A stretch of DNA of 5,793 nt. Origin: Candidatus Gerdarchaeota archaeon. Its GTDB lineage: Archaea > Asgardarchaeota > Heimdallarchaeia > JABLTI01. Both the position numbers and the translations under genes were made by a program. The notes under the pieces were generated by a model that worked only from the letters and a program-made list of their open reading frames with translations, was not told the DNA's origin and did not search any database. Location of the stretch: the NCBI GenBank assembly GCA_016839405.1, contig JAEOUJ010000313.1, forward strand, positions 1 through 5,793, given 5' to 3'. Below are positions 1 through 5,584 of the stretch, one piece after another (within the stretch, counting starts at the first letter, position 1; each line of letters begins with the position of its first letter).

Positions 1-2
1 TA

Positions 3-71
3 CATAAAGCTACAGTTGTTCCAGATGTTATCGCAATATTTTCCTTAGTAATACTTAACAAAGAATTTTAA
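3..71 (+). CDS. possible C-terminal end of an upstream protein (partial)
   Basis: An open frame enters from the left edge and ends at TAA (69-71). It encodes about 22 residues ending IFSLVILNKEF, a hydrophobic stretch with a charged end that could be the C-terminus of a protein. The other two forward frames stop within the first 50 bases, and the reverse strand has no convincing frame here. The piece is too short to assign to a family or to distinguish from a chance open frame in AT-rich DNA. If real, it ends 60 bases before the tRNA and on the same strand. Confidence 0.3.
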   Translation, partial: HKATVVPDVIAIFSLVILNKEF

Positions 72-80
72 TTTCTTAAC

Positions 81-100
81 AAAAGATTAAAAAAACAATT
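81..100 (+). promoter_or_regulatory. candidate BRE/TATA box for the tRNA gene
   Basis: A purine-rich AAAAGA followed by TTAAAAAA (about 87-94) resembles an archaeal BRE plus TATA box. Initiation about 25 bases downstream would fall near 115-117, giving a 5' leader of about 15 nt to be removed by RNase P before G132. The region is generally AT-rich, so the exact box is uncertain. Confidence 0.3.
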
Positions 101-131
101 AGTAAGGAGAATTATTAACCCTCTTTATTTT

Positions 132-217
132 GCGGGGGTAGCCCAGTGGTCAAAGGCGCAACGCTGAGGCCGTTGTCTCGAAGGAGTACGTGCGTTCGAA
201 TCGCATCCCCCGCACCA
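132..217 (+). tRNA. tRNA-Leu (anticodon GAG), CCA encoded
   Basis: A complete class II tRNA folds from this stretch. The acceptor stem GCGGGGG (132-138) pairs perfectly with CCCCCGC (207-213), followed by discriminator A214 and an encoded CCA (215-217). The D stem is GCC (141-143) with GGC (155-157), and the D loop carries GG at 148-149. The anticodon stem CAACG (159-163) pairs with CGTTG (171-175) around loop CTGAGGC, giving anticodon GAG at 166-168. A long variable arm (176-189) has a CTC/GAG mini-stem. The T stem GTGCG/CGCAT (190-194/202-206) encloses TTCGAAT, which fits TTCRANY. The long variable arm and GAG anticodon make this a leucine tRNA reading CUC/CUU codons. No intron is seen. Its 3' end is the source of the repeated tails found in front of each downstream TPR gene. 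Confidence 0.96.
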
Positions 218-229
218 GTTTTACTTTTG
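218..229 (+). terminator. T-rich tract after tRNA-Leu, likely terminator
   Basis: Two TTTT runs (219-222 and 225-228) follow directly after the encoded CCA. Archaeal RNA polymerase typically terminates on such oligo-T tracts without needing a hairpin. Related T-rich stretches (gttcattctttt, gttctttt, gttcattctt) follow the tRNA-tail copies before genes 2, 3 and 4. Confidence 0.4.
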
Positions 230-232
230 TCG

Positions 233-246
233 AAAAACTTTAAATT
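233..246 (+). promoter_or_regulatory. BRE/TATA promoter of TPR gene 1
   Basis: The purine-rich AAAAAC (233-238) acts as a candidate BRE directly before TTTAAATT (239-246). The same box recurs before genes 2 and 4, with a TTTTTATT variant before gene 3, and the distance from its first base to GGGGG is 37, 38, 38 and 38 bases in units 1 to 4. Initiation about 25 bases downstream would fall near 267, in the conserved TGTATCTTTT stretch just ahead of the RBS, giving a leader of about 20 nt. Confidence 0.65.
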
Positions 247-275
247 TGCTAGCGAATTTGTTAAATGTATCTTTT

Positions 276-281
276 GGGGGA
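276..281 (+). promoter_or_regulatory. Shine-Dalgarno site of TPR gene 1 (decides the start)
   Basis: GGGGGA lies exactly 7 nt before TTG288. GGGGG can pair with the CCUCC of the archaeal 16S rRNA 3' end with one G-U wobble. The same hexamer and the same 7-nt spacing occur before genes 2, 3 and 4, which fixes the start codon of the whole family. Confidence 0.75.
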
Positions 282-287
282 TTTGTA

Positions 288-1970
288 TTGGATTCAAAAA
301 TAAAAGATCCACTTCAAGAAGTTGAACAACTTATTTTTCATGGAAAGTTCAAAGAATCACTGGAAGTGATTAATGATAGCTTAAATGACAAAGAAATCAG
401 TAAAGAAGACAGATTACGATTGTTAATCTATAAATGTGAATCAATCTTCAATTTAGGAGATTGGTTAGAAGCTCTGCAAATTGCTGAATTGGTTTTAAAA
501 GAAAATGAAGAATTGGGCAACAAACTTCTCCAAGCAGATGCATTAATATGGAAAGCATTTTGTATTTCATGGGATGGTGATTATAATACAGGTGTTGTCC
601 TATTTGAGGACCATTTAGAAATGCTATCAAAATTGACTAATGTATCAGACAAGGAAATCTCTAAAAGAAAAGCTTTCCTCCTAGCTTGGTCATCTATCTT
701 TTTATTTTTCAAAGGTGATTATGAAAAAGCTCTGAACTATGCAGAAGAATCTTTAACATATGCTAAAGCTAGTGAATATAGTAATCAAATCTCACAAAGC
801 TGGGGTAATTTAGGAATAATACAAGGATGGCTTGATCCAACAAAAGCAATTGAAAGTTGTGAAAATGCAATAAGAATAGCTACTGAAATTGATAATAATT
901 TCTTAATTGGTATGGGTTATGGGGATTTAGGTACGGTTATGTGGGAACATTATAGGGATCATGAGAAAGCATTAGAGTATTATGATAAATGTTATGAGAT
1001 GGTAGAAATAACTGGATGCGAAATCTTGAATATGTATAAGACTATTACAGGATATGTTTATAGAAGCTTAAACCAATTGGATAAAGCACTTGAATTTCTA
1101 CATACCAGCTTGAGAGTTTCTCCGTGGGGGAAACACATCAAATTTGCAGAAATGGGTCGCATTCACTTTTTCAAATGTAATTTTGAACAAGCTCTATATT
1201 ATTACTTGGAGTCTATGAGAACCAGTGAAGAAATAAAAGATAGAAATATCCTCCCTTCTAATCTCTCAAATCTGGTTACTATTTCAATAGAATTAAATGA
1301 TTTAAAGAAAGCTAAGGAATATCTGAAACAGATAAAAGATTTAATGGAAGAGACTGGAGGTGAACGAATCAACCGTATTTACCGTTTTACTTCGATTTCA
1401 GTTTTGAAAGCTACAGGAAATGTTAATGATTTAGCTGAGGCTGCTAAATTATTGAATGAGTTCTTAGCTGAGAAAGAAATATCTTCTTACGAGCGTTTAG
1501 ATGTTTTATATTCATTATTAGAGATTAAATTAAGAGAATTATATCTTTCATCAAATGAAGAGAAGCTAAAAGAAGTCCAGAAAAGATTGCACCACCTGGA
1601 AGTTGAAGCAGAACAACAACAACAACTCTGGCTCCTTGCTGAAGTCTATCGTTTATATTCCAAACTTGCTTTAATTGAATTAGATATAAAAGGTGCAATC
1701 AAATTCTTAGAAAAAGCACAACTTAACGCTGAAGAAATTAATGTAGAATTACTGAAGGAAAGAATTAAGATCGATCAAGAAAAAATTTCGCAACAGCTTA
1801 CAGTGTGGAATAAATTACAAGAACAAAAATCTCCAGTAAGTGAAACTGTCAAGCTTGTTTCACTTGATAACACTATAAAAAACATCAAAAAAGATACGAT
1901 CATTGAGCAACGAGATCAAGAAACTGGGGAAATCATAGAATACCGCAAATTATTTGCATTGAAGTTATAA
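288..1970 (+). CDS. TPR-repeat protein, array copy 1
   Basis: This is a 560-residue soluble helical protein built on TPR-like helix pairs, most likely a cytoplasmic protein-interaction scaffold; partner and pathway cannot be read. The TTG288 start is chosen because it aligns with the NTG codons of copies 2-4 and sits 7 nt after GGGGGA. The open frame extends up to TTG246, but that codon overlaps the TATA box. Recognisable TPR-like units are at about residues 143-161 (DYEKALNYAEESL), 168-203, 205-243 (HEKALEYYDKCYEM), 250-278 (LDKALEFLHTSL), 286-320 and 320-356. A conserved C-terminal helical region covers about 404-475 (LYSLLEIKLREL, WLLAEVYRLYSKLAL), followed by a charged, possibly coiled-coil stretch to about 515. 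The tail (about 519-560) carries ETVKLVSL and ends EYRKLFALKL. It is the first gene after tRNA-Leu, has its own promoter and ends 105 nt before copy 2 starts. Its last codons use different synonymous choices from copies 2 and 3, so it is the outlying paralogue at that end. Confidence 0.9.
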   Translation: MDSKIKDPLQEVEQLIFHGKFKESLEVINDSLNDKEISKEDRLRLLIYKCESIFNLGDWLEALQIAELVLKENEELGNKLLQADALIWKAFCISWDGDYNTGVVLFEDHLEMLSKLTNVSDKEISKRKAFLLAWSSIFLFFKGDYEKALNYAEESLTYAKASEYSNQISQSWGNLGIIQGWLDPTKAIESCENAIRIATEIDNNFLIGMGYGDLGTVMWEHYRDHEKALEYYDKCYEMVEITGCEILNMYKTITGYVYRSLNQLDKALEFLHTSLRVSPWGKHIKFAEMGRIHFFKCNFEQALYYYLESMRTSEEIKDRNILPSNLSNLVTISIELNDLKKAKEYLKQIKDLMEETGGERINRIYRFTSISVLKATGNVNDLAEAAKLLNEFLAEKEISSYERLDVLYSLLEIKLRELYLSSNEEKLKEVQKRLHHLEVEAEQQQQLWLLAEVYRLYSKLALIELDIKGAIKFLEKAQLNAEEINVELLKERIKIDQEKISQQLTVWNKLQEQKSPVSETVKLVSLDNTIKNIKKDTIIEQRDQETGEIIEYRKLFALKL

Positions 1971-1975
1971 TAAAT

Positions 1976-2006
1976 GTGCGTTCAATTCGCGTCCCCCGCA
2001 CCAGTT
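1976..2006 (+). repeat. tRNA-Leu 3'-tail copy before gene 2
   Basis: This 31-base stretch matches tRNA-Leu positions 190-217 plus the following GTT at 28 of 31 bases. It covers the whole T-arm, the acceptor 3' strand CCCCCGC, discriminator A and CCA. The three differences correspond to G198A, A200T and A205G of the tRNA. They keep the T-loop within TTCRANY (TTCAATT) and convert one T-A stem pair to T-G. The acceptor 5' strand, D-arm and anticodon arm are absent, so it is not a functional tRNA. It starts 5 bases after the gene 1 stop codon. Confidence 0.9.
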
Positions 2007-2019
2007 CATTCTTTTCTTG

Positions 2020-2033
2020 AGAAGGTTTAAATT
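2020..2033 (+). promoter_or_regulatory. BRE/TATA promoter of TPR gene 2
   Basis: AGAAGG (2020-2025) followed by TTTAAATT (2026-2033) matches the BRE/TATA block of copy 1. It lies 38 bases upstream of GGGGG at 2064. Predicted initiation is near 2054, in ACTATATCC. The BRE overlaps a small inverted repeat, TTCT-TG-AGAA (2014-2023). Confidence 0.65.
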
Positions 2034-2063
2034 TAGTAAATGAATATTTTTACTATATCCTTT

Positions 2064-2069
2064 GGGGGA
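2064..2069 (+). promoter_or_regulatory. Shine-Dalgarno site of TPR gene 2 (decides the start)
   Basis: GGGGGA stands 7 nt before GTG2076. It selects this GTG over the in-frame ATG at 2040, which lies only 7 bases beyond the TATA box and so upstream of the predicted transcription start. The ATG at 2074 is out of frame. Confidence 0.75.
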
Positions 2070-2075
2070 AACTAT

Positions 2076-3761
2076 GTGTCTTCTAACACAAAAAAACAAC
2101 TTGAGGAAGTTAAACAGCATATCATTCATGGGAGATTTCAGGAAGGACTAAAAATTATTGAAGCCATTTTGAAAAAGAAAGATATTAGCAAAGAAGACAA
2201 ACTTGCATTCCTTATTTTTAAAGCTGAAATTTCTTGTTATCTTGGAAATTTTCAGGATGCTTTACAACTTGCAGATCAAGTATTAAATGAAAGTGAAAAA
2301 CTAGATAATCTATTACTAAAAGTGGATGCACTTACCATTAAAGCATCAGCTTTGTATTGGTTAGCTAAAATTAAAGAAGGTATTGAAATTGCTGAAGAAG
2401 GTTTGAAAATAATTTCAGAGATAAAAAATCTTCCAACAAAAGAACTTGCTGAACGAAAAGCTCGTCTTCTTCTATTCAAAACTCAATTTGAACTTCAACT
2501 AGGATACTATGAAAAAGGTATCGATGCCACCAAAGAAGCTCTTTCATATGCTGAAGATAGTGGTAATAAGTTTATAATTTCACAATCTCTTGCTACGCTA
2601 GGATATTTTTATATGTACTTAGAAAACAAACTTGAAAAAAACGAGGAATACTTAGAGAAGGCTCATATATTAGCTGCTGATTTGGGAAATAATTTTTTGT
2701 TATCTATGATAAGCATTTCTTTTGCTCACTTAAGCTATAGAAGAAGGAAATATGAGGAAGCCATCGATTTCTTTAATAAAGCTTTTAATCTGTCAAAAGA
2801 AATCGGAAGTACTCTTTTACTTATGTATATTCATGATTTGGGAAATGTCTATCTTAATGGATTATACAAATTAGATAAAGCATTGGAATGTTACCAAGAA
2901 AGCTTGAAATATGGTGTCATTTTAAAACACATACCCTATATTAATATTGGTTATATTTACTTCTTAAAAAACGAGCTTGAGAAAGCCCAGGACTATTATC
3001 AAAAATCATTGAAAATTAGTGAAGAAATAGGTGATAGAAGAGTATTACCAAATATTCTTTTTAATCTAATTTCGTTATCAATTGAATTAAAGAAATTTGA
3101 ACAAGCTAAACAATATCAAAATCGATTAGAGGAAATAGAAAAAGAAACCAGCTTTGAGCATATTATAATAAGAGCTCGTTTTGCTTCAATTTTGGTTCTT
3201 AAAGCAAGTGGAGAAATCAGTGATTTAGTCGAAGCATCAAAAAAACTAGACGAATTTTTAGTAATTGATAATTTACCTATTTCCAGTCGATTAGATGCCT
3301 TATACTCATTATTAGAGATCCGAATTAAAGAATTACAAATAACTTCCAATGAATCTTCCCTGGTGGAAGTAAAGAAACAAGCAATTCGATTAGAAGTTGA
3401 AGTAGAAGAACAACACTATCATTGGCTTCTTGCTAATGTGTATCGTTTACAATCACAACTTGCTTTAGTTGAACTAAATGCTCAAAGTGCAATAAAATTA
3501 TTAGAAAAAGCTCAGAAAATAGCAGATGAAATAAATAATGAAATTTTGAAGAAGGTGATTAAAGAAGATCAAGAAAAATTAGACAATCAACTAGGTATGC
3601 TCAATGATCTTCAAAAGCAGAAGGCACCAATAAATGAGACTATTAAGCTTGTTTCACTCGAGTCAACAGTGAAAAATATCAAGCAGGAAACCGTTCTTGA
3701 AGATCGAGATGAATCTGGTCAAATTATCGAATATCGTAAACTCTTCGCCCTGAAAATATAG
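2076..3761 (+). CDS. TPR-repeat protein, array copy 2
   Basis: This is a 561-residue paralogue of copy 1, read from GTG2076. Residues 1-30 (MSSNTKKQLEEVKQ, then HGRFQEGL) align closely with copies 3 and 4. Central TPR-like units lie at about residues 145-165 (EKGIDATKEALSYA), 168-205, 208-246 (KYEEAIDFFNKAFNL, a good TPR helix B), 250-280 (LDKALECYQESL), 288-322 (LEKAQDYYQKSL) and 322-358. The conserved C-terminal region includes LDALYSLLEIRIKEL (about 403-417) and HWLLANVYRLQSQLAL (about 447-462). The tail from about 520 carries ETIKLVSL and ends EYRKLFALKI. No signal peptide or membrane helix is seen, so a cytoplasmic scaffold role is inferred. Its final 27 coding bases and the following flank are nearly identical to those of copy 3, which points to recent gene conversion or duplication between the two. 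It ends 90 nt before copy 3 starts. Confidence 0.9.
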   Translation: MSSNTKKQLEEVKQHIIHGRFQEGLKIIEAILKKKDISKEDKLAFLIFKAEISCYLGNFQDALQLADQVLNESEKLDNLLLKVDALTIKASALYWLAKIKEGIEIAEEGLKIISEIKNLPTKELAERKARLLLFKTQFELQLGYYEKGIDATKEALSYAEDSGNKFIISQSLATLGYFYMYLENKLEKNEEYLEKAHILAADLGNNFLLSMISISFAHLSYRRRKYEEAIDFFNKAFNLSKEIGSTLLLMYIHDLGNVYLNGLYKLDKALECYQESLKYGVILKHIPYINIGYIYFLKNELEKAQDYYQKSLKISEEIGDRRVLPNILFNLISLSIELKKFEQAKQYQNRLEEIEKETSFEHIIIRARFASILVLKASGEISDLVEASKKLDEFLVIDNLPISSRLDALYSLLEIRIKELQITSNESSLVEVKKQAIRLEVEVEEQHYHWLLANVYRLQSQLALVELNAQSAIKLLEKAQKIADEINNEILKKVIKEDQEKLDNQLGMLNDLQKQKAPINETIKLVSLESTVKNIKQETVLEDRDESGQIIEYRKLFALKI

Positions 3762-3769
3762 ATTCTCAC

Positions 3770-3786
3770 CATCCCCCACACTAGTT
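3770..3786 (+). repeat. degenerate tRNA-Leu 3'-tail copy before gene 3
   Basis: CATCCCCCACACTAGTT matches the tRNA 3' end (204-220) at 15 of 17 bases. The differences are one G to A in the acceptor strand and one C to T in the CCA. The T-arm upstream is not recognisable; instead ATTCTCA (3762-3768) follows the gene 2 stop codon directly. The C5 run is intact. This is the most decayed single tail in the array. Confidence 0.7.
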
Positions 3787-3795
3787 CTTTTCTTG

Positions 3796-3809
3796 AGAAT
3801 GTTTTTATT
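3796..3809 (+). promoter_or_regulatory. BRE/TATA promoter of TPR gene 3
   Basis: AGAATG (3796-3801) followed by TTTTTATT (3802-3809) stands where copies 2 and 4 have TTTAAATT, 38 bases before GGGGG at 3840. The box is weaker than its siblings but its position is conserved, as is the upstream TTGAGAATG shared with copy 4. Initiation is expected near 3830, in AGTGTATC. Confidence 0.55.
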
Positions 3810-3839
3810 TTGTTATTGAGTTGTTTTAGTGTATCTTTT

Positions 3840-3845
3840 GGGGGA
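3840..3845 (+). promoter_or_regulatory. Shine-Dalgarno site of TPR gene 3 (decides the start)
   Basis: GGGGGA lies 7 nt before TTG3852, as in the other three copies. The in-frame TTG at 3810 is rejected because it directly abuts the TATA-like box. Confidence 0.72.
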
Positions 3846-3851
3846 CCTCCT

Positions 3852-5537
3852 TTGTCTTCTAACATAAAAAAGCAATTAGAAGAAGTAAAACAGAACATAA
3901 TCCATGGTAACTATCAAGACGGAATAAAGCTACTAGATAAATTATCTAAAATAAAATATATAACATTAAGAGATCAACTTCAAAGTAAAGTCTTCCGAAG
4001 CAAAATTATGCTTGATTTAGGGAAAACAAAGGAAGTAATAACATTAGCAGATGAGGTATTAAAGGAAAGCAAAGAGAAAGATAGTATTCTACTTCAATTA
4101 GATGCCCTTATTCAGAAAGCCTTTGCTCAATTTTTTTCCTACAAAGGACAAGAACCATCAATTAAGACACTCGATAAATCCTTTGAATTGCTTGAAACTA
4201 TTCCTTCTGATGTTCACCAAAAGGAACTTACTGAACGGAAAGCATGGATGATTCTCTTAAGAAATCAAATAAATCTTACATTTTTAGGTGATAACTCAAG
4301 ACAAGATGAATTATATCAAGAGGGATTAACCTCTGCAAAGGAAAGTCAGAACAAGCAAATAATCACTCGTTTTCTAATTCATTTTAATAGAGGACGAGAA
4401 ATATCTAAGATCGAAAAGTGGCGTTTAGAAGCAGAACAAGCAGTAGAAGCACTAGGAAATAAATTAGAGCTATCTTTGTATTATGCCAATTATGCAGATT
4501 ATCTTGGATATAAGAAAAGAGATTATGAACAGGCTATTAAAGCGTATGAGAAAGCACTAGCTTTAAGAAAGGAAATCAGTTCAACTTATTTTATTGATCA
4601 TCCGCTTATTAACATGGGGAATGTTTACAGAGCTAAATTTCAACTTGATAAAGCAATGGAATGCTTTCAAGAAGGATTAAAGGAAAAAAGCATAGGATAC
4701 TTCCTTTATCATGGAAATATTGGGTGGATTTATTATCAAAAGTATGATTTAGTAAAAGCTCAAGAATATATGTCGAAATACTTGACACTTTGCGAAGAAT
4801 TAGGTAACATTAGTTATTTACCAGCTGCTCTTTATAATAACATACATATCTCTATTGAATTAAGGAATCTTTCACAAGCTAAAAACCATTTAAAACGATT
4901 AAAACAATTGAGCGATGAAACCGGTCTTGAATGGATTAATAATAGATATCAATCTAGTAAAATGCTAATTCTCAAAGCAAGTAACAACCTTAGTGATTTA
5001 GAAAAAGCTGTTAAGCTAGCAACTATGCTGCTAGAACAAGATGATTTGGATCCATCATCTAAATTAGATTTATTATACTCTCTTTTAGAAATCAGGTTGA
5101 AAGTATTGCAGATAAAATCAAATGATAGTGCTTTAGAAGAAGTTAAGAAACGATTGATTCATTTAGAAGTCGAAGCTGAAGAACAAAACCATCAATGGCT
5201 CCTTGGTAATGTGTATCGGTTACACTCACAACTCGCATTAATAAATTTGGATATTGAAACTGCACTTGAATTCTTGCAAAAAGCTCGTTCCATTGCTGAT
5301 ATGATAGATGTTGAATTATTAAAGAAGAACATAGAAGAAGACCAAGAAAAAATCAACCAACATTTAAGCTTGATACAAAGACTTCAAGAGAAAAAAGCTC
5401 CTATCAGTGAAACTTTAAATTTGGTGTCACTTGAAAAATCTGTTCAAAATATTAAACAAGAGACCATTCTTGAGGAACGAGATGAAGAAACAGGAAAAAT
5501 AATTGAGTACCGAAAACTCTTCGCCCTGAGAATATAG
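3852..5537 (+). CDS. TPR-repeat protein, array copy 3
   Basis: This is a 561-residue paralogue read from TTG3852 (MSSNIKKQLEEVKQ). Clear TPR-like units are at about residues 206-244 (DYEQAIKAYEKALALRKEI, the most canonical TPR in the window), 249-282 (LDKAMECFQEGL), 286-318 (LVKAQEYMSKYL) and 323-358. The stretch at about 120-200 has diverged most from copies 1 and 2 and its TPR pattern is weak (FLIHFNRGREISKIEKWRLE). The C-terminal region keeps LLYSLLEIRLKVL (about 406-418) and WLLGNVYRLHSQLAL (about 449-463), then a charged helical segment and a tail with ETLNLVSL ending EYRKLFALRI. No export signal is seen and the function beyond a protein-interaction scaffold is unknown. It is followed by two tRNA-tail fragments and the promoter of a fourth copy, whose start codon lies 111 nt downstream. 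Confidence 0.9.
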   Translation: MSSNIKKQLEEVKQNIIHGNYQDGIKLLDKLSKIKYITLRDQLQSKVFRSKIMLDLGKTKEVITLADEVLKESKEKDSILLQLDALIQKAFAQFFSYKGQEPSIKTLDKSFELLETIPSDVHQKELTERKAWMILLRNQINLTFLGDNSRQDELYQEGLTSAKESQNKQIITRFLIHFNRGREISKIEKWRLEAEQAVEALGNKLELSLYYANYADYLGYKKRDYEQAIKAYEKALALRKEISSTYFIDHPLINMGNVYRAKFQLDKAMECFQEGLKEKSIGYFLYHGNIGWIYYQKYDLVKAQEYMSKYLTLCEELGNISYLPAALYNNIHISIELRNLSQAKNHLKRLKQLSDETGLEWINNRYQSSKMLILKASNNLSDLEKAVKLATMLLEQDDLDPSSKLDLLYSLLEIRLKVLQIKSNDSALEEVKKRLIHLEVEAEEQNHQWLLGNVYRLHSQLALINLDIETALEFLQKARSIADMIDVELLKKNIEEDQEKINQHLSLIQRLQEKKAPISETLNLVSLEKSVQNIKQETILEERDEETGKIIEYRKLFALRI

Positions 5538-5544
5538 ATTCTCA

Positions 5545-5555
5545 CAATCCCCTGC
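5545..5555 (+). repeat. decayed tRNA-tail fragment after gene 3
   Basis: CAATCCCCTGC resembles CATCCCCCGC of the tRNA acceptor 3' strand. It occupies the same place after the gene 3 stop (TAGATTCTCACAATCCCC) as the tail after gene 2 (TAGATTCTCACCATCCCC). On its own the match is short; the shared flank with copy 2 is what identifies it as a tail remnant. Confidence 0.5.
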
Positions 5556-5584
5556 GTGTTCTTGTCGCGTCCCCCGCACCAGTT
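5554..5584 (+). repeat. second, better tRNA-Leu 3'-tail copy before gene 4
   Basis: The last 19 bases (5566-5584) are identical to the gene 2 tail, CGCGTCCCCCGCACCAGTT, and differ from the tRNA at one base. The upstream 12 bases are more diverged but can still form a T-arm-like hairpin: GCGTG (5554-5558) with CGCGT (5566-5570), two of five pairs being G-T wobbles, around a 7-base loop beginning TTC. CCA and the C5 run are intact. Confidence 0.82.

Noticed and set aside
246..287. Upstream in-frame extension of gene 1 (TTG246), with the parallel ATG2040 and TTG3810 in genes 2 and 3
   Set aside because: These codons lie in or beside the TATA box, upstream of the expected transcription start. 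Copy 4 has no equivalent start codon, and the conserved GGGGGA with 7-nt spacing points to the downstream NTG. The apparent shared peptide SFGG is the RBS region read as protein.
115..312. Reverse-strand open frame across the tRNA
   Set aside because: It reads through the complement of a fully folded tRNA gene and the start of gene 1, and has no ribosome-binding site.
448..630. Reverse-strand open frames inside the TPR genes (also 2276-2479 and 3116-3349)
   Set aside because: They are short antisense shadows of strongly supported coding sequence with no homologous counterpart at the same place in the sibling copies.
1608..1624. CAA microsatellite (run of four Gln codons) in gene 1
   Set aside because: It is short and in frame; the siblings have related Glu/Gln/His residues there. 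It is nothing beyond ordinary coding drift.
1976..2003. Functional tRNA or split-tRNA 3' half before gene 2
   Set aside because: Only the T-arm, acceptor 3' strand and CCA are present. There is no anticodon stem half and no GC-rich leader for trans-joining, and a complete tRNA-Leu exists nearby. A GGGG at 1926-1929 in gene 1 could pair with part of the C-run but does not restore an acceptor stem.
1971..2075. The TPR genes as one operon
   Set aside because: Spacers of 90-111 bases each contain a complete promoter-like block and T-rich tracts, which fits separate transcription units better, although read-through cannot be excluded.
1976..5584. CRISPR array or classic integron attC array
   Set aside because: The repeats are about 1.8 kb apart with genes between, so this is not CRISPR. 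The tails lack the paired attC boxes and no integrase gene is present, so only an analogy to cassettes is drawn.
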